Below are positions 35,159 to 43,497 of a stretch of 64,000 bases of DNA, in pieces. Below the pieces are notes generated by a model. That model ran no database searches. It saw nothing but the letters and a program-made list of their open reading frames with translations, and had not been told where the DNA came from. The stretch lies in assembly GCF_001278055.1 (NCBI RefSeq), contig NZ_CP010802.1, positions 372,001 through 436,000 on the forward strand, written 5' to 3'. The number at the start of each line of letters is the position of its first letter. Positions within the stretch are counted from its first letter, which is position 1. The DNA comes from Desulfuromonas soudanensis. GTDB taxonomy: Bacteria; Desulfobacterota; Desulfuromonadia; Desulfuromonadales; WTL. The translations under genes were made by a program, and so were the position numbers.

Positions 35159-35907
35159 AAACCCTCACCATCCTCATCGCCGAGGACAATCCCAAGGATT
35201 TCGAATTTCTCGAACAGATCCTGCGGGAATGGGACGAACCCTTCCTTATCGAGCGCGCTCACAACGGAAAGGTGGCCCTCGAGATGGCCCTCCGGGAAGA
35301 GCTGCCGCTGGTGGTCAGCGACATCCAGATGCCTGAACTCAACGGCATCGAGTTCGCCCGGGAACTGTGGGAGAAAAAGCCCGAGGCGCGCATCGTCCTG
35401 TGGAGCCAGTTCAAGGACGAGATGTACGTTCGCTCCCTGGCGCGGATCGTCCCCCCCGAAACGGTTTACGGCTACATCCTCAAGTCCAACCCCCGGGAGC
35501 GGATTTCGACGGCCATCCGCACCGTTCTCATTGACGACCAGTGCTGGGTCGACCCCGAGGTCCGCAAGGTACAGGGTCGGACCGGACACAGCCAGACCGC
35601 CCTCTCGGACATCGAGTACGAAGCCCTGGTCGACATCTCCCTGGGACTCACCGACAACCTCATCGCCCAGCGTCGCTATCTTTCCCGGCGCGGGGTGCAG
35701 AGCCGCCTCAATTCCCTCTACAACAAGCTCGGCCTCGACCAGGAACAGTTCCACGGCGAAAAATTCGGCGAGGCCTTCAATCTGCGCAACCGGGCGGTGG
35801 CGCTGGCGGTTCGCCGTGGCCTGATCAATGCCTTCGAGCTCGAGCATGAGGAAGAGGAGCTGCAGGGGTGGCTCAAACGCTTCAAGGCGACGCAGCGCCA
35901 CGACTGA
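35155..35907 (+). CDS. Response regulator with C-terminal LuxR-like helix-turn-helix
   Basis: This 250-residue protein has a receiver domain (residues 1-125) with acidic pocket IAEDNPKDF, phospho-Asp in LPLVVSDIQMPELNG and Lys in GYILKSNPR. The C-terminal part LSDIEYEALVDISLGLTDNL ... GVQSRLNSLYNKLGL follows the LuxR/NarL helix-turn-helix pattern, though it is divergent, with an inserted segment before the recognition helix and a long acidic tail. It is coupled to the preceding kinase. Targets are unknown. Confidence 0.88.
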   Translation: MKTLTILIAEDNPKDFEFLEQILREWDEPFLIERAHNGKVALEMALREELPLVVSDIQMPELNGIEFARELWEKKPEARIVLWSQFKDEMYVRSLARIVPPETVYGYILKSNPRERISTAIRTVLIDDQCWVDPEVRKVQGRTGHSQTALSDIEYEALVDISLGLTDNLIAQRRYLSRRGVQSRLNSLYNKLGLDQEQFHGEKFGEAFNLRNRAVALAVRRGLINAFELEHEEEELQGWLKRFKATQRHD

Positions 35908-35957
35908 CGGATTCCTCCCTGAAGGAGGCGACGCACCGAGGCAGCCGTTATAACCAA

Positions 35958-35993
35958 AGGCCTGCCACTCCAAGGAGTGACGGGCCTTTCGTA
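35958..35993 (+). terminator. Probable terminator of the two-component operon
   Basis: AAAGGCC ... CACTCC pairs with GGAGTG ... GGCCTTT with small internal loops, followed by CGTATTTC. The stem is interrupted and the T-run is short. Confidence 0.6.
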
Positions 35994-36185
35994 TTTCAGC
36001 TGCACCAATCAATGGTATAAGGATCTGACCACTTACCGCAATTTGCCTCTGGCGAATCGGGACAAGGGGAGGTTTCCCCTTTAATGCGGAGTCTTTCGGC
36101 CCTGGCGAAGGGGAAGTAATATCTGTGATATATGGTACTTAGGGCTAATTTCCCCCGCGGTTTCCATTTTTCCGACACTTATTGC
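35994..36185. other. Intergenic region upstream of the acetate kinase promoter
   Basis: This AT-richer stretch holds a small AAGGGG/CCCCTT hairpin at 36064-36081 and no gene-like frame. It may contain further regulatory sites for ackA. Confidence 0.45.
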
Positions 36186-36214
36186 TTGACACCGGTATAC
36201 GGCATGTTTTAGCT
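36186..36214 (+). promoter_or_regulatory. Candidate promoter of ackA
   Basis: A perfect TTGACA is followed at 17-base spacing by TTAGCT, a poor -10. The position, just before an operator-like palindrome and about 70 bases before the ATG, supports it more than the -10 sequence does. Confidence 0.45.
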
Positions 36215-36221
36215 TGGCAAA

Positions 36222-36234
36222 GTGGTCTTACCAC
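36222..36234. promoter_or_regulatory. FadR/PdhR-type GntR operator
   Basis: GTGGTCTTACCAC is a perfect inverted repeat with the TGGT-N3-ACCA core that is the established binding pattern of FadR-subfamily GntR regulators such as PdhR and LldR. It overlaps the predicted transcription start of ackA, the usual place for a repressor site. Two FadR-type (FCD) regulators are encoded in this window, but which protein binds here is unknown. Confidence 0.6.
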
Positions 36235-36283
36235 ATTAGGCGAATGCCGCTGTACCTCAGTCCGCTTCCAAGGAGTTGATGCC

Positions 36284-37555
36284 ATGAAAATTCTCGCCCT
36301 GAACTGCGGCAGTTCCTCCGTGAAATACCAGCTCTTCGACTGGCAGCGCAAGGAAGTCATCGCCAAGGGTATGGTGGAGCGGGTCACGATCGAAAATTCC
36401 TTCATCGTGCATGAGGTGCCGGGGCGGGAGACTTTCCGCCAGGAGCATGAGTGTCCCGATCACAAGGTGGCGGTGCAGCTGATTCTGAAGACTTTGGTCG
36501 GTGCCGCCCATGGGGTCATCAAGGATATTTCCGAAGTCTCGGCCGTGGGGCACCGCGTGGTCCACGGCGGCGAGAAGTTCGCCAGTTCGGTGGTCATCGA
36601 CGACGCCGTCCTGAACGCCATCAAGGAGATGCAGCACCTGGCGCCCCTGCACAACCCTCCGAATATCGCCGGGATCGAAGCCGCCCAGGCGGTCCTTCCC
36701 GAAGTTTCCCACGTCGCCATCTTCGATACGGCCTTTCACCAGACGATGCCGAAACACGCCTTCACCTACCCCCTTCCTTACGAATGGTACGAAAAACACG
36801 GAGTGCGACGCTACGGATTCCACGGCACCAGCCATCTCTACGTCTCCAAGCGGGCGGCGGCCATTCTCGGCAAGGACCCTGCCGACTGCCGACTGGTCAC
36901 CATGCACATCGGCAACGGCGTCTCCCACTGCGCCATCAAGGGAGGAATCTCCATCGATACCTCCATGGGACTGACCCCCCTCGAGGGGGCGGTGATGGGG
37001 ACGCGCTGCGGCGACATCGATCCGGCCATCCCCGCCTTTATCATGGAACGCGAGGGGCTCACGGCCCTGGAGCTCGACTCCTGCCTCAACAAGAAGTCGG
37101 GGATACTCGGTATCACCGGCGCCTACACCGACCGGCGCGACGTCATCGCCGCCGCCGAAAAGGGGTGCGAGCGCAGCCGGCTGGCCATCGAGATCGAAGG
37201 GTACCGGCTGCGCAAGTACGTCGGGTCCTACGCCGCCGCTCTCGGCGGCCTCGACGCAGTGGTCTTCACTGCCGGGGTCGGCGAAATGAGCCCTCTGGTG
37301 CGGGAGAAGACCCTCGAGGGACTCGAGTTCCTCGGCATTCATCTCGACCATGAAAAGAATCGCCAGACCATGACCCGGAAGCGCGAGACGATCATCACCA
37401 GGGCCGATTCACCGGTCAAGGTCATCGTCATCCCCACGGACGAGGAGCTGGTCTTTACCGAAGACGTGGCCGCCATCCTCGCCGGGACCTACACCGACCA
37501 CATGCATTTCGAATACTCCTTCAGCCGCCGGGACTTCGCCCGCCAGGCCGCCTGA
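36284..37555 (+). CDS. ackA: Acetate kinase
   Basis: AckA interconverts acetate plus ATP and acetyl phosphate. The 423-residue protein has the start MKILALNCGSSSVKYQLFDW, GHRVVHGGEKF, the active-site FDTAFHQTMP, RYGFHGTSHLYV, the phosphate-binding HIGNGVSHCAIKGGISIDTS and FTAGVGEMSPLVRE. AAGGAG lies eight bases before the ATG. No phosphotransacetylase gene is adjacent. The operator-like site suggests regulation by a GntR protein. It may connect to acetate released by the malonate decarboxylases encoded downstream. Confidence 0.96.
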   Translation: MKILALNCGSSSVKYQLFDWQRKEVIAKGMVERVTIENSFIVHEVPGRETFRQEHECPDHKVAVQLILKTLVGAAHGVIKDISEVSAVGHRVVHGGEKFASSVVIDDAVLNAIKEMQHLAPLHNPPNIAGIEAAQAVLPEVSHVAIFDTAFHQTMPKHAFTYPLPYEWYEKHGVRRYGFHGTSHLYVSKRAAAILGKDPADCRLVTMHIGNGVSHCAIKGGISIDTSMGLTPLEGAVMGTRCGDIDPAIPAFIMEREGLTALELDSCLNKKSGILGITGAYTDRRDVIAAAEKGCERSRLAIEIEGYRLRKYVGSYAAALGGLDAVVFTAGVGEMSPLVREKTLEGLEFLGIHLDHEKNRQTMTRKRETIITRADSPVKVIVIPTDEELVFTEDVAAILAGTYTDHMHFEYSFSRRDFARQAA

Positions 37556-37573
37556 AACCGAGAAAAAGATCGA

Positions 37574-37593
37574 GGAGTCTGTCGACAGGCTCC
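37574..37593. repeat. Minimal palindromic relic of the inverted-end element
   Basis: GGAGTCTGTCGACAGGCTCC joins the left-end sequence GGAGTCTGTCG directly to the right-end sequence GACAGGCTCC of the 171-bp element, as if everything between had been lost. It lies between ackA and the next small gene and is nearly a perfect palindrome. Confidence 0.65.
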
Positions 37594-37608
37594 AAGGGAG
37601 GCAGAGTT

Positions 37609-37800
37609 ATGGGACGCACCGTCAAGCAACCGAAAAAGTTCATCGTCTCCTGTCGCGTCGACGACGAGGAGATGCGCCTTCTCGTCGAACGCGCCAGAAG
37701 CAGCCACACCAGCATCTCCGAACTTCTGCGCCGCAGTCTCGAGCTCTGCGAAGAGCATCCAGCTTTAGAAAAACGCCACGCCAGCGCCACCTACGCATAA
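37609..37800 (+). CDS. Small basic protein, possible ribbon-helix-helix type
   Basis: The 63-residue product has the order strand-helix-helix (KFIVSCRVDDEEMRLLVERA, then TSISELLRRSLELCEEHP) expected of ribbon-helix-helix DNA-binding proteins of the CopG/Arc kind. GGGAGG lies upstream of the ATG. No toxin gene is adjacent, so it is not an obvious antitoxin. It sits between ackA and the pyruvate:ferredoxin oxidoreductase gene and could regulate either; that is inference. Confidence 0.65.
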   Translation: MGRTVKQPKKFIVSCRVDDEEMRLLVERARSSHTSISELLRRSLELCEEHPALEKRHASATYA

Positions 37801-37816
37801 TCCCCAACGAAATTTC

Positions 37817-37916
37817 AACGCAGAGTCGCAGAGGGCGCTGAGGACGCAGAGAAAACCTTCAATAAGGTGTTTCTCCGATACTTGCCCTCTCTGCGCCTCC
37901 CCGTCTCGGCGTCAAA
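37817..37916. repeat. CGCAGAG-type imperfect long hairpin repeat
   Basis: The left half repeats GCAGAG units (CGCAGAGTCGCAGAGGGCG, GGACGCAGAG) and pairs with the right half (GCCCTCTCTGCG, TCTCGGCGTC) around a central GAGAAAACCTT/AAGGTGTTTCTC stem. Such CGCAGAG sequences are a dispersed intergenic repeat type in many bacterial genomes. It occupies most of the leader region before nifJ. Confidence 0.6.
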
Positions 37917-37970
37917 TGGCCTTTGGTCAGGCGGACCCCGTCCATCCATTCAAACGCAAAGGAGTACCCG

Positions 37971-40900
37971 ATGTCCCGGAAAATGGTCACCATCGACGGC
38001 AACACCGCCGCCGCCCACGTCGCTCACGCCACCAACGAGGTCATCGCCATCTATCCGATCACCCCCTCTTCGGTGATGGGGGAGATCTCCGACGCCAAGA
38101 GCGCCGTCGGCCAGAAAAACATCTGGGGGACGGTCCCGAAGGTCGTGGAGATGCAGTCGGAAGGGGGGGCTGCCGGAGCCGTGCACGGCGCTCTGCAGGC
38201 CGGCGCCCTGACCACCACCTTCACCGCCTCCCAGGGGCTGCTCCTCATGATCCCCAACATGTACAAGATCGCCGGCGAGCTCACCCCCACGGTCTTCCAC
38301 ATCAGCGCCCGCGCCATCTCGGCGGCGGCCCTCAACATCTTCGGCGATCACTCGGACGTCATGGCCTGCCGCCAGACCGGCTGGGCGATGCTCTGCTCCA
38401 ACAACGTCCAGGAAGTCATGGATTTCGCCCTCATCGCCCAGGCTTCGACCCTGGAGTCCCGCGTCCCCTTCATGCACTTCTTCGACGGCTTCCGCACCTC
38501 CCACGAAATCCAGAAGGTCGAAGAATTGACCCCGGACGACATGCGGCACATGATCGACGACGAGCTGGTGCGCGCCCACCGCGCCCGCGCCCTTTCCCCC
38601 GAGCACCCGGTGCTGCGCGGCACCGCCCAGAATCCCGACGTCTACTTCCAGGGGCGCGAGACCGTCAACAAATTCTATACCGCCATTCCCGCCATCGTTC
38701 AGAAACATATGGACAAGTTCGCTAAGCGCCTCGGCCGTCAGTACAACCTCGTCGATTACGTCGGCGCCGCCGACGCCGAACGCGTCATCGTCATCATGGG
38801 TTCCGGCGCCGACTGCGTCGAGGAGACCGTGCTGCATCTCGCCGCCCGGGGGGAGAAGGTCGGTCTGTTGAAGGTCCGCCTCTATCTCCCCTTCCCCCTG
38901 GCGCACTTCGCCGCGGCGCTGCCGAAGAGCGTCAAGAAGATCGCCGTTCTCGACCGCACCAAGGAGCCCGGCTCCCAGGGCGAGCCGCTCTACCACGAGG
39001 TGCGCACCGCCATCGGCGAGGCAATGGAGGAGGGGATCCTTTCCCTGCCGCGCTACCCGGTCATCGTCGGCGGCCGCTACGGCCTCGGCTCCAAGGAATT
39101 CACTCCGGCGATGGTCAAGGCGGTCTTCGACAACCTCGGAAAAGAGAAGCCGAAGAACCACTTCGTCATCGGCATCATTGAAGACGTCACCGGCAGCAGC
39201 CTCGACTGGGACGAGACCTTCAAGATTCCGGCGAGCTCCTACGCGGCGATGTTCTTCGGCCTCGGCAGCGACGGCACCGTCGGCGCCAACAAGAACTCCA
39301 TCAAGATCATCGGCGAGAGCACCGACAACAACGTCCAGGCCTACTTCGTCTACGACTCCAAGAAGGCCGGGAGCATGACCACCAGCCACCTCCGTTTCGG
39401 CGGGGAGCAGATCCGCTCCCCCTATCTGGTCGACTCCGCAGATTTCGTCGCCTGCCACATGTTCGCCTTTCTCGAGCAGTACGACATGCTGAAAAACGCC
39501 AGGGAGGGGGGGACCTTCCTCCTCAACTCCCCCTTCGGCAAAGACGAGGTCTGGGCCAGGCTCCCCGTCGAAGTGCAGAAGCAGATCATCGGCAAAAAAC
39601 TCAAATTCTACGTCATCGACGGCGTGCGTCTCGGCAACGAGATCGGCCTCGGCTCGCGCATCAACGTCATCATGCAGAGCGCCTTCTTCAAGATCTCCGG
39701 GATCATCCCCGTCGACAAGGCGGTGGAGAAGATCCGCGACGCCATTCTCAAGAGCTACAGCAAGGCCGGCGAGAGGGTCGTGGACATGAACAACCGGGCC
39801 GTCGATGCCGGTCTCGACAACGTCTATGAGGTCGCCGTTCCGGCCCTGGCCGACAGCACTCTTTCCATGAAGCCCGGCCTCGGAGCAGAGGTTCCCGCCT
39901 TCGTCCGCAACACCCTCGGGCCGATCATCGACGGCCTCGGCGACGCCGTCCCCGTCTCGGCCATGCCCTGCGACGGCACCTTTCCCACCGGCACCGCCAA
40001 ATACGAGAAGCGCAACATCGCCATCGAAATCCCCGTCTGGGACACCGAGCTCTGCATCCAGTGCGGGATCTGCTCCTTCGTCTGCCCCCACGCCACCATC
40101 CGCATGAAGGTGATCGAGCCGGCCGCTCTCTCCGGCGCCCCGGCAACCTTCAAGTCCTGCGACGCCCGGGGGAAGGAGCTTGCCGGCAAAAAGTTCGCAC
40201 TGCAGGTCGCGCCCGAGGACTGCACCGGCTGCGGCGCCTGCGTCCACAACTGCCCGGCCAGGAGCAAGACCGTCGAGGGGCGCAAGGCGATCAACATGGC
40301 TCCCCAGGTGCCGCTGCGCCTTCAGGAAGCGGCCAACTGGGCATTCTTCCTCGCTCTCCCCGACACCGATGCCGCCCTGATCAACCGCGGAAGCCTGAAA
40401 GGGAGTCAGCTCCTGCCGCCGACCTTCGAGTTCTCCGGCGCCTGCGCCGGCTGCGGCGAGACCCCTTTCGTCAAGCTCTGCTCCCAACTCTTCGGCGAGC
40501 GGATGCTCGTCGCCAACGCCACCGGCTGCTCGTCGATCTACGGCGGCAACCTCCCCACTACCCCCTGGACGACCCGCAAGGACGGCCTCGGCCCGGCCTG
40601 GTGCAACTCCCTCTTCGAGGACAACGCCGAGTTCGGCTTCGGCTACCGCCTGACCATCGACAAGTTCAACCAGTACGCCCTCGAGCTCCTCGGCCGGGCC
40701 GGCGTCGATTCCTCCCTGGCGGCTGGTATCGCCGGCGCCGACCAGAGCACCCCGGAGGGGATCGTTGACCAGCGCGCCCTCGTCGCCGACCTCAAGAAGG
40801 CGCTGGCAAAAAAGGACGATGCCGACTCGAAACAGCTCCTCTCCCTGGCCGACTATTTGGTGAAGAAGTCCGTCTGGATCCACGGCGGCGACGGCTGGGC

Positions 40901-41528
40901 CTACGACATCGGCTACGGCGGCCTCGACCACGTCCTGGCCAGCGGGGAGAACGTCAACGTCCTCGTCCTCGACACCGAGGTCTACTCCAACACCGGCGGC
41001 CAGGCCTCCAAGGCGACCCCACTCGGCGCCGTGGCCCAGTTCGCCGCCGGCGGCAAGCGCATGCCGAAGAAGGACCTGGGGCTCATCGCCATGACCTACG
41101 GCAACATCTACGTCGCCAAGGTCTCCCTCTCCAACCCCGCCCAGACTGTCAAGGCCTTCCTCGAAGCCGACGCCTACGACGGGCCGTCGCTGATCCTCGC
41201 CTACAGCCACTGCATCGCCCACGGTATCGACATGACCACCGCCGTCGACACCTGCCGGCAGGCCGTCGCCTCCGGCCACTGGCCCCTCTTCCGCTACAAT
41301 CCGGCGCTGGCCGCGGCGGGGCAGAACCCCCTGCAGTTCGACAGTCCGGAGCCGACCATCTCCTTCTCCGACTACGCCCTCAAGCAGAACCGCTACAAGG
41401 TCCTGCAGAAGGCCGATCCCGAGGTTTCCGGCGAGCTCATGGAGCAGGGGAACCGGCTCACCGCCAGCCGTTTCGATCTCTATCGCAAACTGGCGGAGAT
41501 TCAGACGGGATTCAGCTCCGGGGAATAG
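37971..41528 (+). CDS. nifJ: Pyruvate:ferredoxin (flavodoxin) oxidoreductase, single-chain
   Basis: This 1185-residue homodimeric-type enzyme interconverts pyruvate and acetyl-CoA plus CO2 with low-potential ferredoxin. Domains in order: pyruvate-binding N-terminal domain (TNEVIAIYPITPSSVMGE), domain II, the gamma-like domain (SDGTVGANKNSIKIIG), a two-cluster ferredoxin domain (CIQCGICSFVCPH and CTGCGACVHNCPA near residue 700-760), and the thiamine diphosphate domain with CAGCGETPF, GDGWAYDIGYGGLDH and ETYSNTGGQ-like VYSNTGGQASKATP. The fourth cluster-binding Cys is present near the C-terminal half (HCIAHG region). AAAGGAG lies six bases before the ATG. In acetate- or malonate-fed cells it would run in the pyruvate-forming direction. 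Confidence 0.96.
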   Translation: MSRKMVTIDGNTAAAHVAHATNEVIAIYPITPSSVMGEISDAKSAVGQKNIWGTVPKVVEMQSEGGAAGAVHGALQAGALTTTFTASQGLLLMIPNMYKIAGELTPTVFHISARAISAAALNIFGDHSDVMACRQTGWAMLCSNNVQEVMDFALIAQASTLESRVPFMHFFDGFRTSHEIQKVEELTPDDMRHMIDDELVRAHRARALSPEHPVLRGTAQNPDVYFQGRETVNKFYTAIPAIVQKHMDKFAKRLGRQYNLVDYVGAADAERVIVIMGSGADCVEETVLHLAARGEKVGLLKVRLYLPFPLAHFAAALPKSVKKIAVLDRTKEPGSQGEPLYHEVRTAIGEAMEEGILSLPRYPVIVGGRYGLGSKEFTPAMVKAVFDNLGKEKPKNHFVIGIIEDVTGSSLDWDETFKIPASSYAAMFFGLGSDGTVGANKNSIKIIGESTDNNVQAYFVYDSKKAGSMTTSHLRFGGEQIRSPYLVDSADFVACHMFAFLEQYDMLKNAREGGTFLLNSPFGKDEVWARLPVEVQKQIIGKKLKFYVIDGVRLGNEIGLGSRINVIMQSAFFKISGIIPVDKAVEKIRDAILKSYSKAGERVVDMNNRAVDAGLDNVYEVAVPALADSTLSMKPGLGAEVPAFVRNTLGPIIDGLGDAVPVSAMPCDGTFPTGTAKYEKRNIAIEIPVWDTELCIQCGICSFVCPHATIRMKVIEPAALSGAPATFKSCDARGKELAGKKFALQVAPEDCTGCGACVHNCPARSKTVEGRKAINMAPQVPLRLQEAANWAFFLALPDTDAALINRGSLKGSQLLPPTFEFSGACAGCGETPFVKLCSQLFGERMLVANATGCSSIYGGNLPTTPWTTRKDGLGPAWCNSLFEDNAEFGFGYRLTIDKFNQYALELLGRAGVDSSLAAGIAGADQSTPEGIVDQRALVADLKKALAKKDDADSKQLLSLADYLVKKSVWIHGGDGWAYDIGYGGLDHVLASGENVNVLVLDTEVYSNTGGQASKATPLGAVAQFAAGGKRMPKKDLGLIAMTYGNIYVAKVSLSNPAQTVKAFLEADAYDGPSLILAYSHCIAHGIDMTTAVDTCRQAVASGHWPLFRYNPALAAAGQNPLQFDSPEPTISFSDYALKQNRYKVLQKADPEVSGELMEQGNRLTASRFDLYRKLAEIQTGFSSGE

Positions 41529-41597
41529 CCGGATATTAGACCCCTGGCTTCTGCGTGCCGGGGTTGACGGATGATTGGAAAAATCGGGCAGGAAGAC

Positions 41598-41637
41598 AAA
41601 GAGCCTCCAAATCTTGACGATTCGGAGGCTCTTTTTT
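41598..41637. terminator. Bidirectional terminator between nifJ and the malonate island
   Basis: AAAGAGCCTCC pairs with GGAGGCTCTTT and is followed by TTT on the plus strand; on the minus strand it is followed by GTCTTCC after TTT. It ends nifJ and the minus-strand malonate operon. Confidence 0.85.
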
Positions 41638-41669
41638 CATTGCTGAATTGCAGGTCAGGGATCGCCGGT

Positions 41670-42644
41670 TCAGGGAATCAGCAAGGTCGATCCCGTCGTT
41701 TTCCGTGATTCCAGGTCGGAGTGAGCCTGCGCCGCATCGCGAAGGGCATAGGTCTGGTTGATCTCGATTTTGACTGCTCCCGAAATGACGATGCTGAACA
41801 ATTCGGCAGCACTGGCGAGGAGATCCTCCCGGTTGGCGGTATAGGCCATCAGCGAGGGGCGGGTCAGAAAGAGCGAACCTTTGGCGCCGAGAAGTCCGGG
41901 ATCGAGCGCTTCGGCCTTCCCGGAAGACTGGCCGAAGTAGACGAGCATGCCGAGCGGCCGCAGACAGTCCAGGGATTTTAAGAACGTATCCTTGCCCACG
42001 GAATCGTAGACGACCGACACTCCCCGCCCCTCGGTGAGCTCCTTGACCCGGGCGACAAAATCCTCTTCATGATAGAGGATGGTATGGGTACAGCCATGGG
42101 CCTGCGCCAAGGCCGCTTTTTCCCGGCTCCCCACCGTTCCGATAACGGTGGCCCCGAGAGCCCTGGCCCACTGGCAGACGATCAGCCCGACGCCCCCCGC
42201 CGCGGCATGCAGGAGAATAGTGTCCCCGGCACGCACGGGATAGGTCCGCCGCAGCAGGTACTGGGCGGTCATCCCCTGCAGCATCATGGCCGCCGCCTGC
42301 TCGTCGCTGATCTGCGGCGGCAGTTTGACCAGGCGATGGGCCGGGATCAGCCGCTCGGTGGCGTAGGCCCCGTGCGGTACGCCGGCATAGGCCACCCGGT
42401 CGCCAGGCTGCACATCACTGACATCTGCGCCCACCGCCAGGACTTCGCCCGCTCCCTCAAGGCCTAAAATTGCCGGCAAGGGCAGGGGGTAGAGCCCGGT
42501 ACGATGATAGACATCGATAAAGTTCAGTCCCACCGCCCTGTGGCGCAAATGCACTTCGCCGGGGCCCGGAGGCGCTATGCTGACCTCTTCCCAGCGCAAG
42601 ACGTCCGGCCCGCCGGTTTCATGAATCCGCATCGCTTTTGCCAT
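41670..42644 (-). CDS. NADPH:quinone oxidoreductase of the zinc-independent MDR family
   Basis: The 324-residue protein resembles QorA: MAKAMRIHETGGPDVLRWEE, GLNFIDVYHRTGLYPLPLPA, and the nucleotide-binding AAAGGVGLIVCQWARALGA. It lacks the Cys ligands of zinc-dependent alcohol dehydrogenases. GGGAGGTGA precedes the ATG. It is the last gene of the malonate operon, 27 bases after the TSUP gene, but quinone reductases are not part of known malonate pathways, so its presence here may be incidental. Confidence 0.88.
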   Translation of the reverse strand: MAKAMRIHETGGPDVLRWEEVSIAPPGPGEVHLRHRAVGLNFIDVYHRTGLYPLPLPAILGLEGAGEVLAVGADVSDVQPGDRVAYAGVPHGAYATERLIPAHRLVKLPPQISDEQAAAMMLQGMTAQYLLRRTYPVRAGDTILLHAAAGGVGLIVCQWARALGATVIGTVGSREKAALAQAHGCTHTILYHEEDFVARVKELTEGRGVSVVYDSVGKDTFLKSLDCLRPLGMLVYFGQSSGKAEALDPGLLGAKGSLFLTRPSLMAYTANREDLLASAAELFSIVISGAVKIEINQTYALRDAAQAHSDLESRKTTGSTLLIP

Positions 42645-42671
42645 GGTGTCACCTCCCTGAGGGTCGAAGAA

Positions 42672-43481
42672 TCAGAAAAAAATAAACCGGGCGCCGACAA
42701 TCAACTGGAAGACGACCATGAGGCCCTTGAGCTGGGGACGGGGAATGCGCATCGCGATGCGAATGCCCAGGCGGCTGGCCGTAAAGGCGCCCAGGATCAT
42801 GACCAATGCCGCCAGCGGATGCACCCACCCGGCGCCGGGAATCATGGTTTGCGGGTCATTGAAACCGGCCAGCAGGTAGGAACTCGCCCCCGAGAGGGCG
42901 GTGACCACGATCAAGGCCGTGGCCGTGGCGATGGCCTGATGGATCGTGACGCCGAAAAAAACCACCAGCGCCGGGACGACCAGCGTCGTGCCGCCAATCC
43001 CGAAGAGTCCGGAAACGATCCCCATCAAAATGCCGGTCAAAACCAATCCAGCTTTATAGCCGGTGGAGGGGATGTGACCCTTAAGGCGCTCCTTGGCCGT
43101 GGGGAGATACATCGACGCCGCCACCGCCCAGAGGAAAATGCCGAAACCGAAACGCACCCATCGGTCGTCGCTGACGATCAGTAAATGGGCACCGAATATG
43201 GCGCCGAAGATCGTCCCCAAGCCGGTCCACAAAACAAGATTTCGGTCGAGCAGACCATTCTGGCGATGGATGTAGGCGGCATAGGCGCCGCTGAAAATCA
43301 TGACAAAGAGGCTGGTGGCGACGGCGGTCATAAAGGCTGTGCGCGTGGTTACGCCCTGGGCGAGAAAAATTTGATAGAGAGTCGGCACCATCACGACTCC
43401 CCCGCCCACTCCGAGCAGCCCGGTGAGAAAGCCGGCGAAGACGCCGCCGAGAAGAATCGCCATGATCGTCATCAAGGACAT
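42672..43481 (-). CDS. TSUP-family permease, possible malonate or acetate carrier
   Basis: The 269-residue protein has about eight membrane segments and the duplicated TSUP motif: GLLGVGGGVVMVPTLY near residue 22 and GLFGIGGTTLVVPALV in the second half. TSUP members move sulfonates, sulfite or organic acids. Its location 17 bases after mdcH and within the malonate operon, which lacks the MadL/MadM carriers of Malonomonas, suggests a role in malonate uptake or acetate release. That is context-based inference. Confidence 0.85.
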   Translation of the reverse strand: MSLMTIMAILLGGVFAGFLTGLLGVGGGVVMVPTLYQIFLAQGVTTRTAFMTAVATSLFVMIFSGAYAAYIHRQNGLLDRNLVLWTGLGTIFGAIFGAHLLIVSDDRWVRFGFGIFLWAVAASMYLPTAKERLKGHIPSTGYKAGLVLTGILMGIVSGLFGIGGTTLVVPALVVFFGVTIHQAIATATALIVVTALSGASSYLLAGFNDPQTMIPGAGWVHPLAALVMILGAFTASRLGIRIAMRIPRPQLKGLMVVFQLIVGARFIFF

Positions 43482-43497
43482 CTGTCCACCCCGCCTT

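Noticed and set aside
37950-41279. A 1109-codon open frame on the minus strand opposite nifJ
   Set aside because: It is the mirror of GC3-rich coding sequence of pyruvate:ferredoxin oxidoreductase and has no family features.
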